From positions 1,652,001 to 1,716,000 of the forward strand of contig NC_011144.1 in assembly GCF_000017265.1 (NCBI RefSeq): a stretch of 64,000 nt of DNA, in the 5' to 3' direction. This document shows, piece after piece, positions 17,230 to 28,747 of the stretch (positions within the stretch are counted from its first letter, which is position 1; every line of letters starts with the position of its first letter). Made by a program: the position numbers and the translations under genes. This DNA is from Phenylobacterium zucineum HLK1 (lineage in GTDB: Bacteria; Pseudomonadota; Alphaproteobacteria; Caulobacterales; Caulobacteraceae). The notes under the pieces were generated by a model. The model was given only the letters and a program-made list of their open reading frames with translations. It was not told the origin of the DNA and searched no databases.

Positions 17230-19733
17230 GCGGGGGCTCCTTCGGAGCTGAGGCGTGGGGCTGACCCTGAGCGGGCTGCGGGCCGGAAGCGCCGCAGGCG
17301 CAGGGCGTTGGCGAGCACGCTGACGCTGGAGAGCGCCATCGCCCCGGCGGCGATCATGGGGGAGAGGAGGAGCCCGAACAGCGGATAAAGCAGGCCGGCG
17401 GCCACCGGGATCAGCACCACGTTGTAGCCGAAGGCCCAGGCGAGGTTCTGGCGGATGTTCGCCAGGACCGCCCGGCTCAGGGCGACCGCCGTCGCCACCG
17501 CCCGCAGGTCGCTGCGCATCAGCACCACGTCGGCGCTTTCGATGGCGATATCCGTTCCAGCGCCCATGGCCACGCCGACGTCGGCCGTCGCCAGCGCCGG
17601 CGCATCGTTGACGCCATCGCCCACGAACGCCACCCGCCCGTAGCGATCCTGCAACGCCTTCACGGCCGCGACCTTGCCGTCCGGCAGGACTTCGGCCACC
17701 ACGTCGTCGAGGCCGAGGGTGCGGGCGACGGCCTCGGCGGCGCGCCGGTTGTCCCCGGTGATCATCACCAGCTTGACGCCGGAGGCTCGCAGCGCATCCA
17801 GCGCCTCGGGGGTCGTCGGCTTGACCGGGTCGGCGACGGCGAGGACCGCCGCCAGCGCGCCGTCGACGGCGACGTACAGCGGCGACTTGCCCTCGTCGGC
17901 GAGCCGGCCCGCGGCGTCGCCGAAGACGGCGACGTCGAGGCCGATCCGGGCCATCAGGCGGTCGGCGCCGACCTGCACGCGGCAGCCGTCGACGCGCGCC
18001 TCCGCCCCGAACCCGGGGAGGGCGGAGAAGGCCTCGGCCCGCGCCGCGTGCAGTCCGCGCTCGCGCGCCGCCTCCACGATGGCGGCGGCGATCGGATGCT
18101 CCGACTGCGCCTCGACGGCGGCCACAAGCCGCAGCACCTCGTCCCCGTTGAAGTCGCCGGCGACCTCGAGATCGGTCAGGGTCGGGCGGCCCAGGGTCAG
18201 CGTGCCGGTCTTGTCGAAGGCGATCGCCCGGACATCCCGCAGGCTCTGCAGCGCCTCGCCGCGGCGGAACAGGACGCCGAGCTCGGCGGCCTTGCCGGTG
18301 CCGACCATGATGGAGGTCGGGGTGGCTAGGCCCATGGCGCAGGGGCAGGCGATGATCAGCACCGCCACGGCATTGACCAGGGCGAAGCTGAGCGCCGGGT
18401 TCGGCCCGAACCCCAGCCAGGTCGCGAAGGTGAGCGCGGCGACGCCGATCACCACCGGCACGAACCAGCCGGTCACCCGATCGACCAGGGCCTGGATCGG
18501 CAGCTTGGCGCCTTGCGCGGACTCCACCATCCGGACGATCTGGGCGAGCAGCGTGGCGCCGCCCACCGCCGTGGCCCGGAAGCGGAATGCGCCCGTCTTG
18601 TTGACCGTGCCGCCGACCACCACGGCGCCTGGGCCCTTCTCGACCGGCACCGGCTCGCCGCTGATCATCGACTCATCGACGAACGAGGCCCCGTCCAGCA
18701 CCTCGCCGTCGACGGGGATCCGCTCGCCGGGCCTGACCAGCACGAGGTCTCCGACGGCGACCTCCGCGATGGGCACCTCGACCTCCGCCCCGGCCCGCTG
18801 CACGCGGGCCGTCTTGGCCTGGAGCGTCATCAGCCGCTTGATGGCCTCGCTCGTGCGACCCTTGGCCTGCGCTTCGAACAGGCGTCCGACCAGGATGAGC
18901 GTGACGATGACCGCCGCGGCCTCGAAGTAGACGTGGTTCGCGCCCGCCGGCAGGAGCCCCGGGGCGAAGGTGGCGACCGCCGAATAGGCGAACGCCGCCG
19001 ACGCGCCCAGCACCACGAGGGAGTTCATGTCGGGGGCCCGGCGCAGCAGGTTTGGAACGCCCTTGCGGTAGAAGCGAAGCCCGGGGCCGAAGAGCACGAA
19101 AGCGGCAAGCGCCAGGCTCACGACCCGCCACGCTTGCTCGCCGATCCGCTCCGCCAGGAGATGGTGCGCCCCCGGCACGAAGTGGCGCGCCATCTCGATC
19201 AGGAAGAGCGGCGCGGTCGCCGCCGCCGCCAGCGCCACGGACCGGCCAAGGCCCTCAATCTCGCGCTTCCGCGCCGCCGCCTCGCGGTCTGTCGCGTCCG
19301 ACCCCTCGGCGACCGTCGACGCCCGGTAACCTGCGCGCACGACCGCGGCTGTCAGGGCGGACAGATCGATCCCGTCCAGGACGCGCACCACGGCGCGCTC
19401 AGTGGCGAGGTTGACGCTGGCGTGCAGCACCCCGGGTGTTGCGCCGAGGGCCCGCTCCACCCGGCCGACGCAGCTGGCGCACGTCATGCCCTCGATCTTC
19501 AGCTCGACGGTGCGTTCCAGCGGCGTATAGCCCGCCTTCCGGATCGCCGAAACGACGTCGGCCGTCCGCCCATCGGAGGTGAGTTGCACATGTGCGCGCT
19601 CGGCGGCGAGGTTCACCGCCGCGCTGGCCACCCCCGGAGCCGCCCGGATGGCCTTCTCCACCCGCCCGACGCAACTGGCGCAGGTCATGCCAAGGACGGG
19701 GATGTCGATCGGCGTAAGCGTTGTCTGCGTCAT
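17226..19733 (-). CDS. copA: copper-exporting P1B-ATPase CopA with two HMA domains
   Basis: 835 aa, inner membrane Cu(I) exporter. Two N-terminal HMA domains each with [12 protein letters not shown], eight membrane helices, the CPC ion motif in [13 protein letters not shown], phosphorylation site [18 protein letters not shown], and the hinge [10 protein letters not shown]. Start at ATG 19733, preceded by AGGAG at 9 bases; the open frame to 19784 would run into the CueR operator. First gene of copA-cueR. The upstream CueR box makes it the core member of the copper regulon. Confidence 0.95.
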   Translation of the reverse strand: MTQTTLTPIDIPVLGMTCASCVGRVEKAIRAAPGVASAAVNLAAERAHVQLTSDGRTADVVSAIRKAGYTPLERTVELKIEGMTCASCVGRVERALGATPGVLHASVNLATERAVVRVLDGIDLSALTAAVVRAGYRASTVAEGSDATDREAAARKREIEGLGRSVALAAAATAPLFLIEMARHFVPGAHHLLAERIGEQAWRVVSLALAAFVLFGPGLRFYRKGVPNLLRRAPDMNSLVVLGASAAFAYSAVATFAPGLLPAGANHVYFEAAAVIVTLILVGRLFEAQAKGRTSEAIKRLMTLQAKTARVQRAGAEVEVPIAEVAVGDLVLVRPGERIPVDGEVLDGASFVDESMISGEPVPVEKGPGAVVVGGTVNKTGAFRFRATAVGGATLLAQIVRMVESAQGAKLPIQALVDRVTGWFVPVVIGVAALTFATWLGFGPNPALSFALVNAVAVLIIACPCAMGLATPTSIMVGTGKAAELGVLFRRGEALQSLRDVRAIAFDKTGTLTLGRPTLTDLEVAGDFNGDEVLRLVAAVEAQSEHPIAAAIVEAARERGLHAARAEAFSALPGFGAEARVDGCRVQVGADRLMARIGLDVAVFGDAAGRLADEGKSPLYVAVDGALAAVLAVADPVKPTTPEALDALRASGVKLVMITGDNRRAAEAVARTLGLDDVVAEVLPDGKVAAVKALQDRYGRVAFVGDGVNDAPALATADVGVAMGAGTDIAIESADVVLMRSDLRAVATAVALSRAVLANIRQNLAWAFGYNVVLIPVAAGLLYPLFGLLLSPMIAAGAMALSSVSVLANALRLRRFRPAARSGSAPRLSSEGAPA

Positions 19734-19764
19734 CTGCGGGGCTCCTGAGCGTCGATGCGCACAG

Positions 19765-19795
19765 CAGATGGAGTTTCCCACCATGGGAGGGTCAA
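19765..19795 (-). promoter_or_regulatory. CueR-type promoter/operator of copA-cueR
   Basis: On the minus strand: TTGACC (19795-19790), a 19-base spacer holding the dyad CTCCCATGGTGGGA, then CATCTG (19770-19765) as -10. The overlong 19-bp spacer is the hallmark of MerR-family activated promoters, and the -35 plus dyad closely resemble the E. coli copA operator. Confidence 0.85.
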
Positions 19796-20057
19796 GCCCC
19801 GCGCGCGGGCGCGAATCCGACAGCAGCCCTCCCGGGACCAGAAGCTTTCCCGGGTCGATGTAAGCCGCGTCTCAGGCACGCCCAGTCCCGGCTGCAGCAG
19901 GCCGCGAGCACCGGCCCATCCAATACTGATACGGCCCGAGATCCCCGATCCCTCAGCATCTGACCGCAGGGGCCGGTTTATTTTCGAAGGACGGCGGCGG
20001 CTGGAACCGGCGAAGGCGGGGCGGGTTGAGCGCTCATCCCCGAAACGGAGAGCGGCC
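19796..20057. other. intergenic region between copA promoter and csp gene
   Basis: Together with the CueR box this makes a 324-base gene-free divergent region (19734-20057). No second CueR-type TTGACC/19-bp site is visible for the rightward gene, whose promoter I cannot place with confidence. Confidence 0.4.
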
Positions 20058-20459
<402 letters not shown>

Positions 20460-20490
20460 GCCAGATCAGACCCCAGCAGAAGGACTTCCG

Positions 20491-20871
20491 ATGAAGACGA
20501 TCCCCCTCCTGGCCGCCGGCGCGGCCCTTGTCGCCTTCCCGGCGCTCGCGCAGCATTCCGGGCACGCCGGCATGAAGCATGGGAACATGAGCCAGCACGG
20601 CCAGATGGCCATGCAGGAAGACATGCAGACCATGCAGAAGATGCAGCAGGCGATGATGCAGAAGCAGGACGCCGACCCGGACCGCGCCTTCGCCCTGAAG
20701 ATGATCGAGCACCATCGCGCCGGCATCGCCATGGCCCAGACCGTGCAGAAGCATGGCGACAACGCCGAGGCGAAGCGCATGGCCCAGAAGATGGCGGACG
20801 AGCAGCGCCGGGACATCGCCGAGCTGGAGCGCTGGCTCGACAAGAACGGCGGGCGTACGCCGAGAAAGTAG
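20491..20871 (+). CDS. exported DUF305 protein, Met/His-rich
   Basis: 126 aa. Signal peptide (MKTIPLLAAGAALVAFPALAQ), then a Met/His-rich stretch (HSGHAGMKHGNMSQHGQMAM, then a QEDM-QTMQKM run) and a DUF305 helix with KMIEHHRAGIAMAQ. DUF305 is a ferritin-like helical family; members here and at 28748 sit in copper loci. AAGGA precedes the ATG. Likely periplasmic copper binding, probably co-transcribed with the Csp-like gene. Function inferred. Confidence 0.8.
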   Translation: MKTIPLLAAGAALVAFPALAQHSGHAGMKHGNMSQHGQMAMQEDMQTMQKMQQAMMQKQDADPDRAFALKMIEHHRAGIAMAQTVQKHGDNAEAKRMAQKMADEQRRDIAELERWLDKNGGRTPRK

Positions 20872-21151
20872 CGGCCGCGCGGCGGTCTTCGCCGGAATCG
20901 CAAGGACGGAGGCCGCAGCGCGATCGGTCGGCGGAGGCGGGCGAGGCAAGTCGGATCAAATGGTCTGCGCCTGACCTGCCCGCGCCGCCGGCAAGTCAGG
21001 CGCAGCGGGCGGCGCCGTCGTGCAGCGCCCTGTGGCTGACGCCAGGCCCAACGCCGAACCTTGACGCTGATCAAGACGGCGGCGCCATCATGCTGGGAGG
21101 ACGCCGGCCGCATCGCGCCTGTGGCGGTCTACGCGGCGCGAGGAGAGCCAG
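20872..21151. promoter_or_regulatory. intergenic region with FNR/FixK-type box before second Cu-ATPase
   Basis: 280 bases without a gene. TTGACGCTGATCAA at 21061-21074 matches the FNR/FixK half-site pattern TTGAY-N4-RTCAA and lies 78 bases before the ATG at 21152. No CueR-type box is present here. Confidence 0.5.
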
Positions 21152-23524
<2,373 letters not shown>

Positions 23525-23551
23525 CGGCTCGCCCGCGGCGGCGGCCCGGCC

Positions 23552-24013
23552 TCAGCCGTGCCTGGCGAAGACCCGGGTCCGGCCCCTCGCGTCGAGCAGG
23601 AGCAGGGTCGCGTAGGGCTCGGTCGTTCCCTTGGGCGACTCCATTCCAGGCGAGCCGATGGGCATGCCGGGCACAGTGAGGCCGATGGCCTTGGGCTTCT
23701 CCTTCAGCAGCCGGACGACGTCGGCGGGCGGCACATGGCCCTCGACCACATAACCGCCGATCAGGGCCGTGTGGCAGGAGGACAGTTCGAAGGGCACGCC
23801 GTGCTGGCTGCGGATCGGGTTGAGGTCTTCGACTTCCCGGACGTCGGTCTTGAAGCCCGCCCGGGTCATGTGGGTGATCCACCCTTTGCAGCACCCGCAG
23901 TACGGCGTCTTGTATACCGTCAGCGCCTGCGGCGCCGCCTCGGCGCACCCGGCGACGGCGGCGAGCAGGAGGGGGGCGGTCAACAGAAATCGGCGGCGGT
24001 TCATCGGGGGCAT
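23552..24013 (-). CDS. DUF411 metal-binding protein
   Basis: 153 aa. Twin-arginine-like or lipoprotein export signal (NRRRFLLTAPLLLAAVAGC), then YKTPYCGCCKGWITHM, a thioredoxin-like C-x-CC motif, and GHVPPADVVRLLKE, VPGMPIGSPGME. DUF411 proteins accompany copper resistance genes and bind Cu(I) in the periplasm. ATG at 24013 or 24004 are both possible starts. Divergent from the sigma-factor module and convergent with the ATPase gene. Confidence 0.85.
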   Translation of the reverse strand: MPPMNRRRFLLTAPLLLAAVAGCAEAAPQALTVYKTPYCGCCKGWITHMTRAGFKTDVREVEDLNPIRSQHGVPFELSSCHTALIGGYVVEGHVPPADVVRLLKEKPKAIGLTVPGMPIGSPGMESPKGTTEPYATLLLLDARGRTRVFARHG

Positions 24014-24192
24014 CTCGGGCGTTGAGGGAGCGTCTGTAGCGGCAGGGGAACGCGCCGACCGGGCCTAAGTCGTCCCGCCTGTGCGGCGCAAGGTCGAAAG
24101 GATATACGCAAGCCGCGGGCTGGGCCCTCATTTGAGGGATCGCGGGCCGCAGTGCGTAGACCAGGCAGGGACGCGAAATTGGAGACGAACGA
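24014..24192. promoter_or_regulatory. divergent promoter region of DUF411 gene and ECF module
   Basis: 179 bases. An ECF-like pair GGAAC (24047-24051) and CGTC (24071-24074) occurs but the spacing of 19 is longer than usual, so I do not call the promoter. No CueR box. Confidence 0.25.
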
Positions 24193-24486
24193 ATGAGCCG
24201 CCGGCTCGAAGACGAACTGATCCAGTTGGGCGCCGAGCCCCCGCCCGCCGGACTCGACGAGCTGGAATCTCGCGTCTGGCGGCGGATCGCCGAGGTGCGG
24301 GCGGCCCGCGCCGCCGCGCCCGTGACGAATAGCGTGCGGGTGGCGGCGGTGATCGCCGCCCTCGGCCTCGGCGCCGCCAGCGGGAGCCTCACCGCCGCCG
24401 CGGCCGCCGTCGAGCCGTCGGAGATCTCCGCCTTTTCGCTGCGTGCGGACCTCGCCCCCTCCACCCTGCTCGACGGCCCCGGATGA
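24193..24486 (+). CDS. cnrY: small membrane anti-sigma-like protein (CnrY-type)
   Basis: 97 aa, one membrane segment around VRVAAVIAALGLGAASGS (residues 50-67) with a cytoplasmic N-terminal helix-rich part (SRRLEDELIQLGAEPPP) and a short outer part. Sequence alone would not name it. Size, topology and position as the first gene before a CnrX-like sensor and an ECF sigma factor match CnrY, the membrane anti-sigma of cobalt/nickel resistance. Its stop overlaps the next start by ATGA. Confidence 0.6.
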   Translation: MSRRLEDELIQLGAEPPPAGLDELESRVWRRIAEVRAARAAAPVTNSVRVAAVIAALGLGAASGSLTAAAAAVEPSEISAFSLRADLAPSTLLDGPG

Positions 24487-24923
24487 TCCTGTTCAACCGC
24501 GGCCTGCTGCTGACCATCCTGCTGGCCGTGCTGGCGGGCGCTGCGGGCGCCTGGCTCGCGGGCCGCCACGTCGTCCAACGGCACCAGCAGCCCTCCCTGC
24601 ACGCCTTCGTGCACGAGGAGCTGGCGCTCTCTTCCGAACAGGAGCGCCGGCTGGAGGTGTTGGAACAGGACTTCGCGGTGCGTCGACACGCCCGCGAGGC
24701 CGAACTGCGCGCCGCGAACGCGGAGCTCGCGGCGGCGATTCAGGCGCGCCACGAGTATTCGCCGGAGGTGCAGGCGGCCGTGGAGCATTTCCACCACGCC
24801 ATGGGGGAGCTGCAGAAGGAGACCATCCTTCATGTCCTCGCCATGCGGACCGTGCTGACGCCCGAGCAGGCCGTGAAGTTCGATCGCCGCATCAGCGAGG
24901 CGCTGACCGACCAGGCCCTGTGA
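24483..24923 (+). CDS. cnrX: periplasmic metal sensor of CnrX type
   Basis: 146 aa: N-terminal membrane anchor (LLLTILLAVLAGAAGAWLAG) and an all-helical periplasmic domain. The metal ligands known for CnrX (H42, H46, E63, H119, M123 in Cupriavidus) have counterparts at H40, H44, E61, H117 and M121, all shifted by exactly two with no gaps. This supports Co(II)/Ni(II)-type sensing, although the neighbouring genes are for copper. It would relay the signal to the anti-sigma partner upstream. Overlaps both neighbours by 4 bases, indicating tight stoichiometry. Confidence 0.8.
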   Translation: MILFNRGLLLTILLAVLAGAAGAWLAGRHVVQRHQQPSLHAFVHEELALSSEQERRLEVLEQDFAVRRHAREAELRAANAELAAAIQARHEYSPEVQAAVEHFHHAMGELQKETILHVLAMRTVLTPEQAVKFDRRISEALTDQAL

Positions 24924-25495
24924 GCGCCGCCGCAGACGAGAGCGACGCGGCGCTCGCGACCCGTGCGGCCGGTGGCGACGACCAGGCCTATGCCGCCCTG
25001 ATGCGGCGCCACAAGGCCAGCCTCTACAGCTTCGTCCGTCGCTACATCGGCGATCCGGAGGCGGCCCTCGACGTCCTCCAGGAGACCTTCGTGGCGGCGT
25101 GGCAGGCGATCCGCCGCTACGACGGCGGGCGGCCGTTCGCGACCTGGCTGCGCGCCATCGCCCTCAACAAGTGCCGCGATCGCGGCCGGCGCCTGGCGGT
25201 CCGTCGGCTGGTGTTCGGAGCGACGGACCTGGACTCCGCGGAGGCGCGGCGCCAGGCCGATCCGCAGGGCGACGCCGAGGGCGAACTCCAGTCCGCCCAA
25301 CGCTTCGCCGCCCTGGACCGCGCCATCGCCCGGCTTCCCGACAAGCTCAAGGTTCCGCTCATCCTGACCCAGCTGGAGGGGTTCAGCCAGCAGGCCGCGG
25401 CCGAGCAGCTCGGGGTCAGCGTCAAGACCATCGAGACCAGGATCTATCGCGCCCGGCGCCGACTTGCCGGCGAACTCGGCGATCTGGAAATTTGA
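24920..25495 (+). CDS. cnrH: ECF RNA polymerase sigma factor (CnrH-like)
   Basis: 191 aa from GTG 24920, which overlaps the sensor's TGA (GTGA). Sigma region 2 (YAALMRRHKASLYSFVRRYI, DVLQETFVAAWQAIRRYDG, FATWLRAIALNKCRDRGR) and region 4 (ALDRAIARLPDKLKVPLILT, SQQAAAEQLGVSVKTIETRI) are complete. Third gene of a Y-X-H order with 4-base overlaps, as in cnrYXH. Target promoters are unknown; no cnrCBA pump is in the window, but a multicopper oxidase gene follows. Confidence 0.9.
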   Translation: MSAAADESDAALATRAAGGDDQAYAALMRRHKASLYSFVRRYIGDPEAALDVLQETFVAAWQAIRRYDGGRPFATWLRAIALNKCRDRGRRLAVRRLVFGATDLDSAEARRQADPQGDAEGELQSAQRFAALDRAIARLPDKLKVPLILTQLEGFSQQAAAEQLGVSVKTIETRIYRARRRLAGELGDLEI

Positions 25496-25549
25496 GCGAT
25501 CGCGAGGGATAGACGCCTGCGCTGCGTATACGTCATCGCAGGCCCTCCC

Positions 25550-25580
25550 TTGACCCTCCCTACGTGGGAAGCGCTATCCC
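25550..25580 (+). promoter_or_regulatory. CueR-type promoter/operator of the multicopper oxidase operon
   Basis: TTGACC (25550-25555), 19-base spacer with CTCCCTACGTGGGA, and TATCCC (25575-25580). This is nearly identical in layout to the copA box. Because the -10 ends at 25580, translation must begin downstream of it. Confidence 0.85.
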
Positions 25581-25608
25581 TCCGCCAATGAGGACAGGAC
25601 AACTTCGT

Positions 25609-27543
25609 ATGCGACGCCGCCGCGACATCGACCTGGATCGCCGCAAGGTCCTGAAGGGGACCGCCGTCCTTGGGGGCGGCGCCGCGCTGAGCGCGCTGCT
25701 GCCGGCATGGGCGTGGAGCGCGAGCCCTGGCGTCGCTTCGACCTTGCCGACGCTTTCGGGCGAGGAGATCAAGCTCACGATCGGCCACACGCCCATCTCC
25801 ATCGACGGCAAGCGCAGCCACGCCGTGACCATCAACGGCACGGTGCCGGGCCCGCTGATCCGTCTGAAGGAGGGCCAGAACGTCCGCATCGCGGTCACCA
25901 ACACGTTGGACGAAGACACCTCGATCCACTGGCACGGCCTGCTCGTGCCCTTCCAGATGGACGGCGTGCCGGGGGTCAGCTTCCCGGGCATCAAGCCGGG
26001 CGAGACCTTCGTCTACGAGTTCCCGGTCATCCAGTCGGGCACCTACTGGTACCACAGCCACTCCAGCCTGCAGGAGGCGGAGGGGCACTACGCGCCGATC
26101 GTCATCGAGCCGGCCAAGCCCGATCCGGTCGCCTACGATCGGGAGCATGTCATCGTGCTCTCCGACCACAGCGAGATGCACCCGCACCTGATCTTCAAGC
26201 GCCTGAAGCAGATGGGCGGCGTTTTCAATTACCAGCGTCAGACCTTGGCGGGCCTTCTCGCGGGCAAGGACCAGACCCTTCAGGAGCGGATCGAGTGGGC
26301 CAAGATGCTCATGGATCCCACCGACATCTCCGACGTCACGGGCGCCGTGATGACCTTCCTCGTGAACGGCCACGGCCCGAAGGACAACTGGACGGCGCTG
26401 TTCACGCCCGGCGAGCGCGTGCGCCTGCGCTTCGTCAACGCTGCGGCCCAGATGATCTTCAACGTCCGCATCCCCGGCCTGAAGCTCACGGTGGTCGCCG
26501 CCGACGGCCAAAACGTACGCCCCGTCGAGGTGGACGAGTTCCAGATCGGCAACGCCGAGACCTACGACATCATCGTCCAGCCCACAGAGGACCGGGCCTA
26601 CACGCTCGTCTCTGAAGCTATCGACCGCTCCGGCATGGGCCGCGCGACGCTCGCCCCGCGGCCGGGCATGAGCGCCCCCGTGCCCCCACTGCGGGAGCGG
26701 CCGATCCTGACCATGAAGGACATGGGCATGGACATGTCGGCGCACGGGGGACACGGCGCCATGGCCGGCATGGACCACGCCAACATGCCGGGAATGACGC
26801 CGGCGCCCGCCGCGGCCGACCACGCCAACATGCCGGGAATGACGCCGGCGCCCGCCGCGGCCGACCACGCCAACATGCCCGGGATGGATCACGCCGCCAT
26901 GACGGCGATGTCCACTTCGCCCCCGCCTGGGATGGCGCCGCCGCGGGCGAGGGGCTCGGACGTCATGGGCGACATGGCGGGCATGGACATGAACATGCTG
27001 GACTGGTCGAAGGCACCCCAGATCAAGAAGGGGCCGGGCGTGCAGATGATCTCGCCCATGCCGATGGATCGCACCGGCGAGGCTGGCCTGGGCCTCGAAA
27101 GCGTGGGGCACCGGGTCTTGGTCTACAAGGACCTGGTGGCCCTGGAGCCGAACCCAGACCCGCGGGCGCCGGAGCGGGCGGTGGAAATCCGCCTGACCGG
27201 CAACATGGAGCGCTTCATGTGGGGCTTCGACGGCTGGAAGTTCAGCGAAGGGCCGCCGCCCTATTCGTTCCGGACAGGCGAGCGCGTGCGCATCACCCTG
27301 GTGAACGACTCGATGATGACCCACCCGATCCACCTGCACGGGCACTTCTTCGAACTCGTGCATGGGCCTGTCGGTCATCTGCCCCGCAAGCACACGGTCA
27401 ATGTGGCGCCCGGCGGGAAGGTGAGCTTCGACATCACGGCGGAGGCCGGCGACTGGGCCTTCCACTGCCACATGCTCTACCACATGCACGCGGGCATGTT
27501 CCAAGTGTTCAAGGTGCGCCCGATGCAAGGAGCGGCGGCATGA
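25609..27543 (+). CDS. copA: copper resistance multicopper oxidase CopA (PcoA type)
   Basis: 644 aa, periplasmic, Tat-exported (DLDRRKVLKGTAVL). It oxidises Cu(I) to less toxic Cu(II). Copper sites are visible: HWHGL, YWYHSHSS, HPIHLHGHFFEL and WAFHCHMLYHMHAGMF. A Met/His-rich insert (about residues 370-460) includes a 15-residue unit DHANMPGMTPAPAAA repeated in tandem. Start at ATG 25609 (AGGACAGGA upstream); ATG 25588 is only 8 bases past the -10 and lacks an RBS, and a GTG at 25564 lies in the operator. Followed by copB with a 4-base overlap. Not to be confused with the ATPase also called CopA. Confidence 0.93.
   Translation: MRRRRDIDLDRRKVLKGTAVLGGGAALSALLPAWAWSASPGVASTLPTLSGEEIKLTIGHTPISIDGKRSHAVTINGTVPGPLIRLKEGQNVRIAVTNTLDEDTSIHWHGLLVPFQMDGVPGVSFPGIKPGETFVYEFPVIQSGTYWYHSHSSLQEAEGHYAPIVIEPAKPDPVAYDREHVIVLSDHSEMHPHLIFKRLKQMGGVFNYQRQTLAGLLAGKDQTLQERIEWAKMLMDPTDISDVTGAVMTFLVNGHGPKDNWTALFTPGERVRLRFVNAAAQMIFNVRIPGLKLTVVAADGQNVRPVEVDEFQIGNAETYDIIVQPTEDRAYTLVSEAIDRSGMGRATLAPRPGMSAPVPPLRERPILTMKDMGMDMSAHGGHGAMAGMDHANMPGMTPAPAAADHANMPGMTPAPAAADHANMPGMDHAAMTAMSTSPPPGMAPPRARGSDVMGDMAGMDMNMLDWSKAPQIKKGPGVQMISPMPMDRTGEAGLGLESVGHRVLVYKDLVALEPNPDPRAPERAVEIRLTGNMERFMWGFDGWKFSEGPPPYSFRTGERVRITLVNDSMMTHPIHLHGHFFELVHGPVGHLPRKHTVNVAPGGKVSFDITAEAGDWAFHCHMLYHMHAGMFQVFKVRPMQGAAA
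26773..26879 (+). repeat. 45-bp tandem repeat inside the oxidase gene
   Basis: Two identical 45-bp units (26773-26817, 26818-26862) plus a partial third copy, encoding DHANMPGMTPAPAAA. Identity at DNA level points to a recent duplication; unit number may vary among strains. Confidence 0.85.
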
Positions 27544-28694
27544 TGCGCCCGGCCCTAATCGCCCTGCTTCCCGCCGCCATCGCGGCGCCCGCGCTGGCGC
27601 AGGACCCCCACGCGGGCCACCAGATGCCGGCCGCCCCTGCGTCCTCGGCATCCCGCGCCGGGACCGCGGACCCCCACGCCGGTCACCAGATGCCCGTCGC
27701 CGCGCCGCAGCCGGCGACCAACGCCCCTGCCGATCCGCACGCAGGCCATCAGGCGCCGCCGGCGCCGGCCGCCGTCGACCCTCACGCGGGGCACGCGGCG
27801 CCGCCGGACCCCGCGGATCCTCATGCGGGGCACACGAGCGCGCCCCCAACGGGCGCCGCGGCCGATCCTCACGCGGGACACGCCATGCCCGCGCCCGCGG
27901 ACCCACACGCGGGGCACGCAACGGGCGCCTCCGGGGGCGCTCAGACCGGCGCCGATCTGCCGGTGGGCGCCGCCGCCGCCCCCGCTGTGATCCGCGACAA
28001 CCTGGCCGACGCGGTCTTCGGCGCGGCGCCAATGCAGCGCGCCCGCTCGATCCTCGCCGAGGAACACGGCGGCGGACGCGCCTCGAAGCTGCAGGCCGAC
28101 CTTCTCGAGTGGTCGCCGAAGGGCGACGGCTACAGCTGGGAAGTCGAGGGGTGGGTCGGCGGCGACATCAACCGCTTCGCCTTCAAGACCGAAGGCGAGG
28201 GGGCCTCCGGCAAGGGCGTCGAGGCCGCCGAAGTGCAGCTTCTCTATTCCCGCGCCGTCGCCCGCTACACCGACGTTCAGGTGGGCCTGCGCTACGATTT
28301 CGAGCCCCGCTCCCGCGCCTACCTGACCGTCGGCGCCGACGCCATGTTCCCCTACTGGTTCGAGGCGGAGGCGGCCCTGTTCCTGTCCGACAAGGGCGAC
28401 CTCTTCGCCCGGGTGGAGGGAAGCTACGACTGGCGGCTCACGCAGCGACTGATCCTGCAGCCGCGCGCCGAGCTGGAATTCGCCGCCCAGGACACCCCGG
28501 AGGCGGAGACGGGCTCAGGCCTCTCCACCGCCGAGCTCGGACTGCGGCTCCGGTACGAGATCCGCCGCGAGTTCGCCCCCTACGTCGGAGTGGCCTACGA
28601 GCGGTCCTTCGGGGACACCGCCGATTTCGTCCGGGCCCACGGAGAGAAGGCGGAGTCGACGCGATTCGTGGTCGGGCTGAGGGCTTGGTTCTAA
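27540..28694 (+). CDS. copB: CopB outer membrane copper resistance protein
   Basis: 384 aa. Signal peptide (LIALLPAAIAAPALAQ), a ~110-residue linker with seven DPHAGH units, then an outer-membrane beta-barrel typical of CopB/PcoB (QADLLEWSPKGDGYSWEVEG, LRYDFEPRSRAYLTVG, YEIRREFAPYVGVAYERSFG) ending in Phe (LRAWF). The His pairs probably sequester copper. ATG 27540 overlaps the oxidase stop; earlier in-frame codons lie inside the oxidase gene. Confidence 0.92.
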   Translation: MMRPALIALLPAAIAAPALAQDPHAGHQMPAAPASSASRAGTADPHAGHQMPVAAPQPATNAPADPHAGHQAPPAPAAVDPHAGHAAPPDPADPHAGHTSAPPTGAAADPHAGHAMPAPADPHAGHATGASGGAQTGADLPVGAAAAPAVIRDNLADAVFGAAPMQRARSILAEEHGGGRASKLQADLLEWSPKGDGYSWEVEGWVGGDINRFAFKTEGEGASGKGVEAAEVQLLYSRAVARYTDVQVGLRYDFEPRSRAYLTVGADAMFPYWFEAEAALFLSDKGDLFARVEGSYDWRLTQRLILQPRAELEFAAQDTPEAETGSGLSTAELGLRLRYEIRREFAPYVGVAYERSFGDTADFVRAHGEKAESTRFVVGLRAWF

Positions 28695-28747
28695 GGGTGC
28701 GTTCGCGTCCCGAGGTGAGCGCGCAAGCCAGAAGGAGGCGGGAAACG

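Noticed and set aside
24047-24074. ECF-type promoter GGAAC...CGTC upstream of the cnrY-like gene
   Set aside because: The 19-base spacing is too long for a usual ECF promoter and no second copy was found at a likely target.
25490-25550. Shared ATTTGAG-N-GATCGCG text at 24130 and 25492
   Set aside because: The second copy includes the sigma gene's stop codon and the distance to any promoter element differs, so probably chance.
25444-28032. 862-codon antisense frame over the oxidase and copB
   Set aside because: Same antisense effect; the His/Arg repeats are only the complement of the DPHAGH and Met/His repeats.
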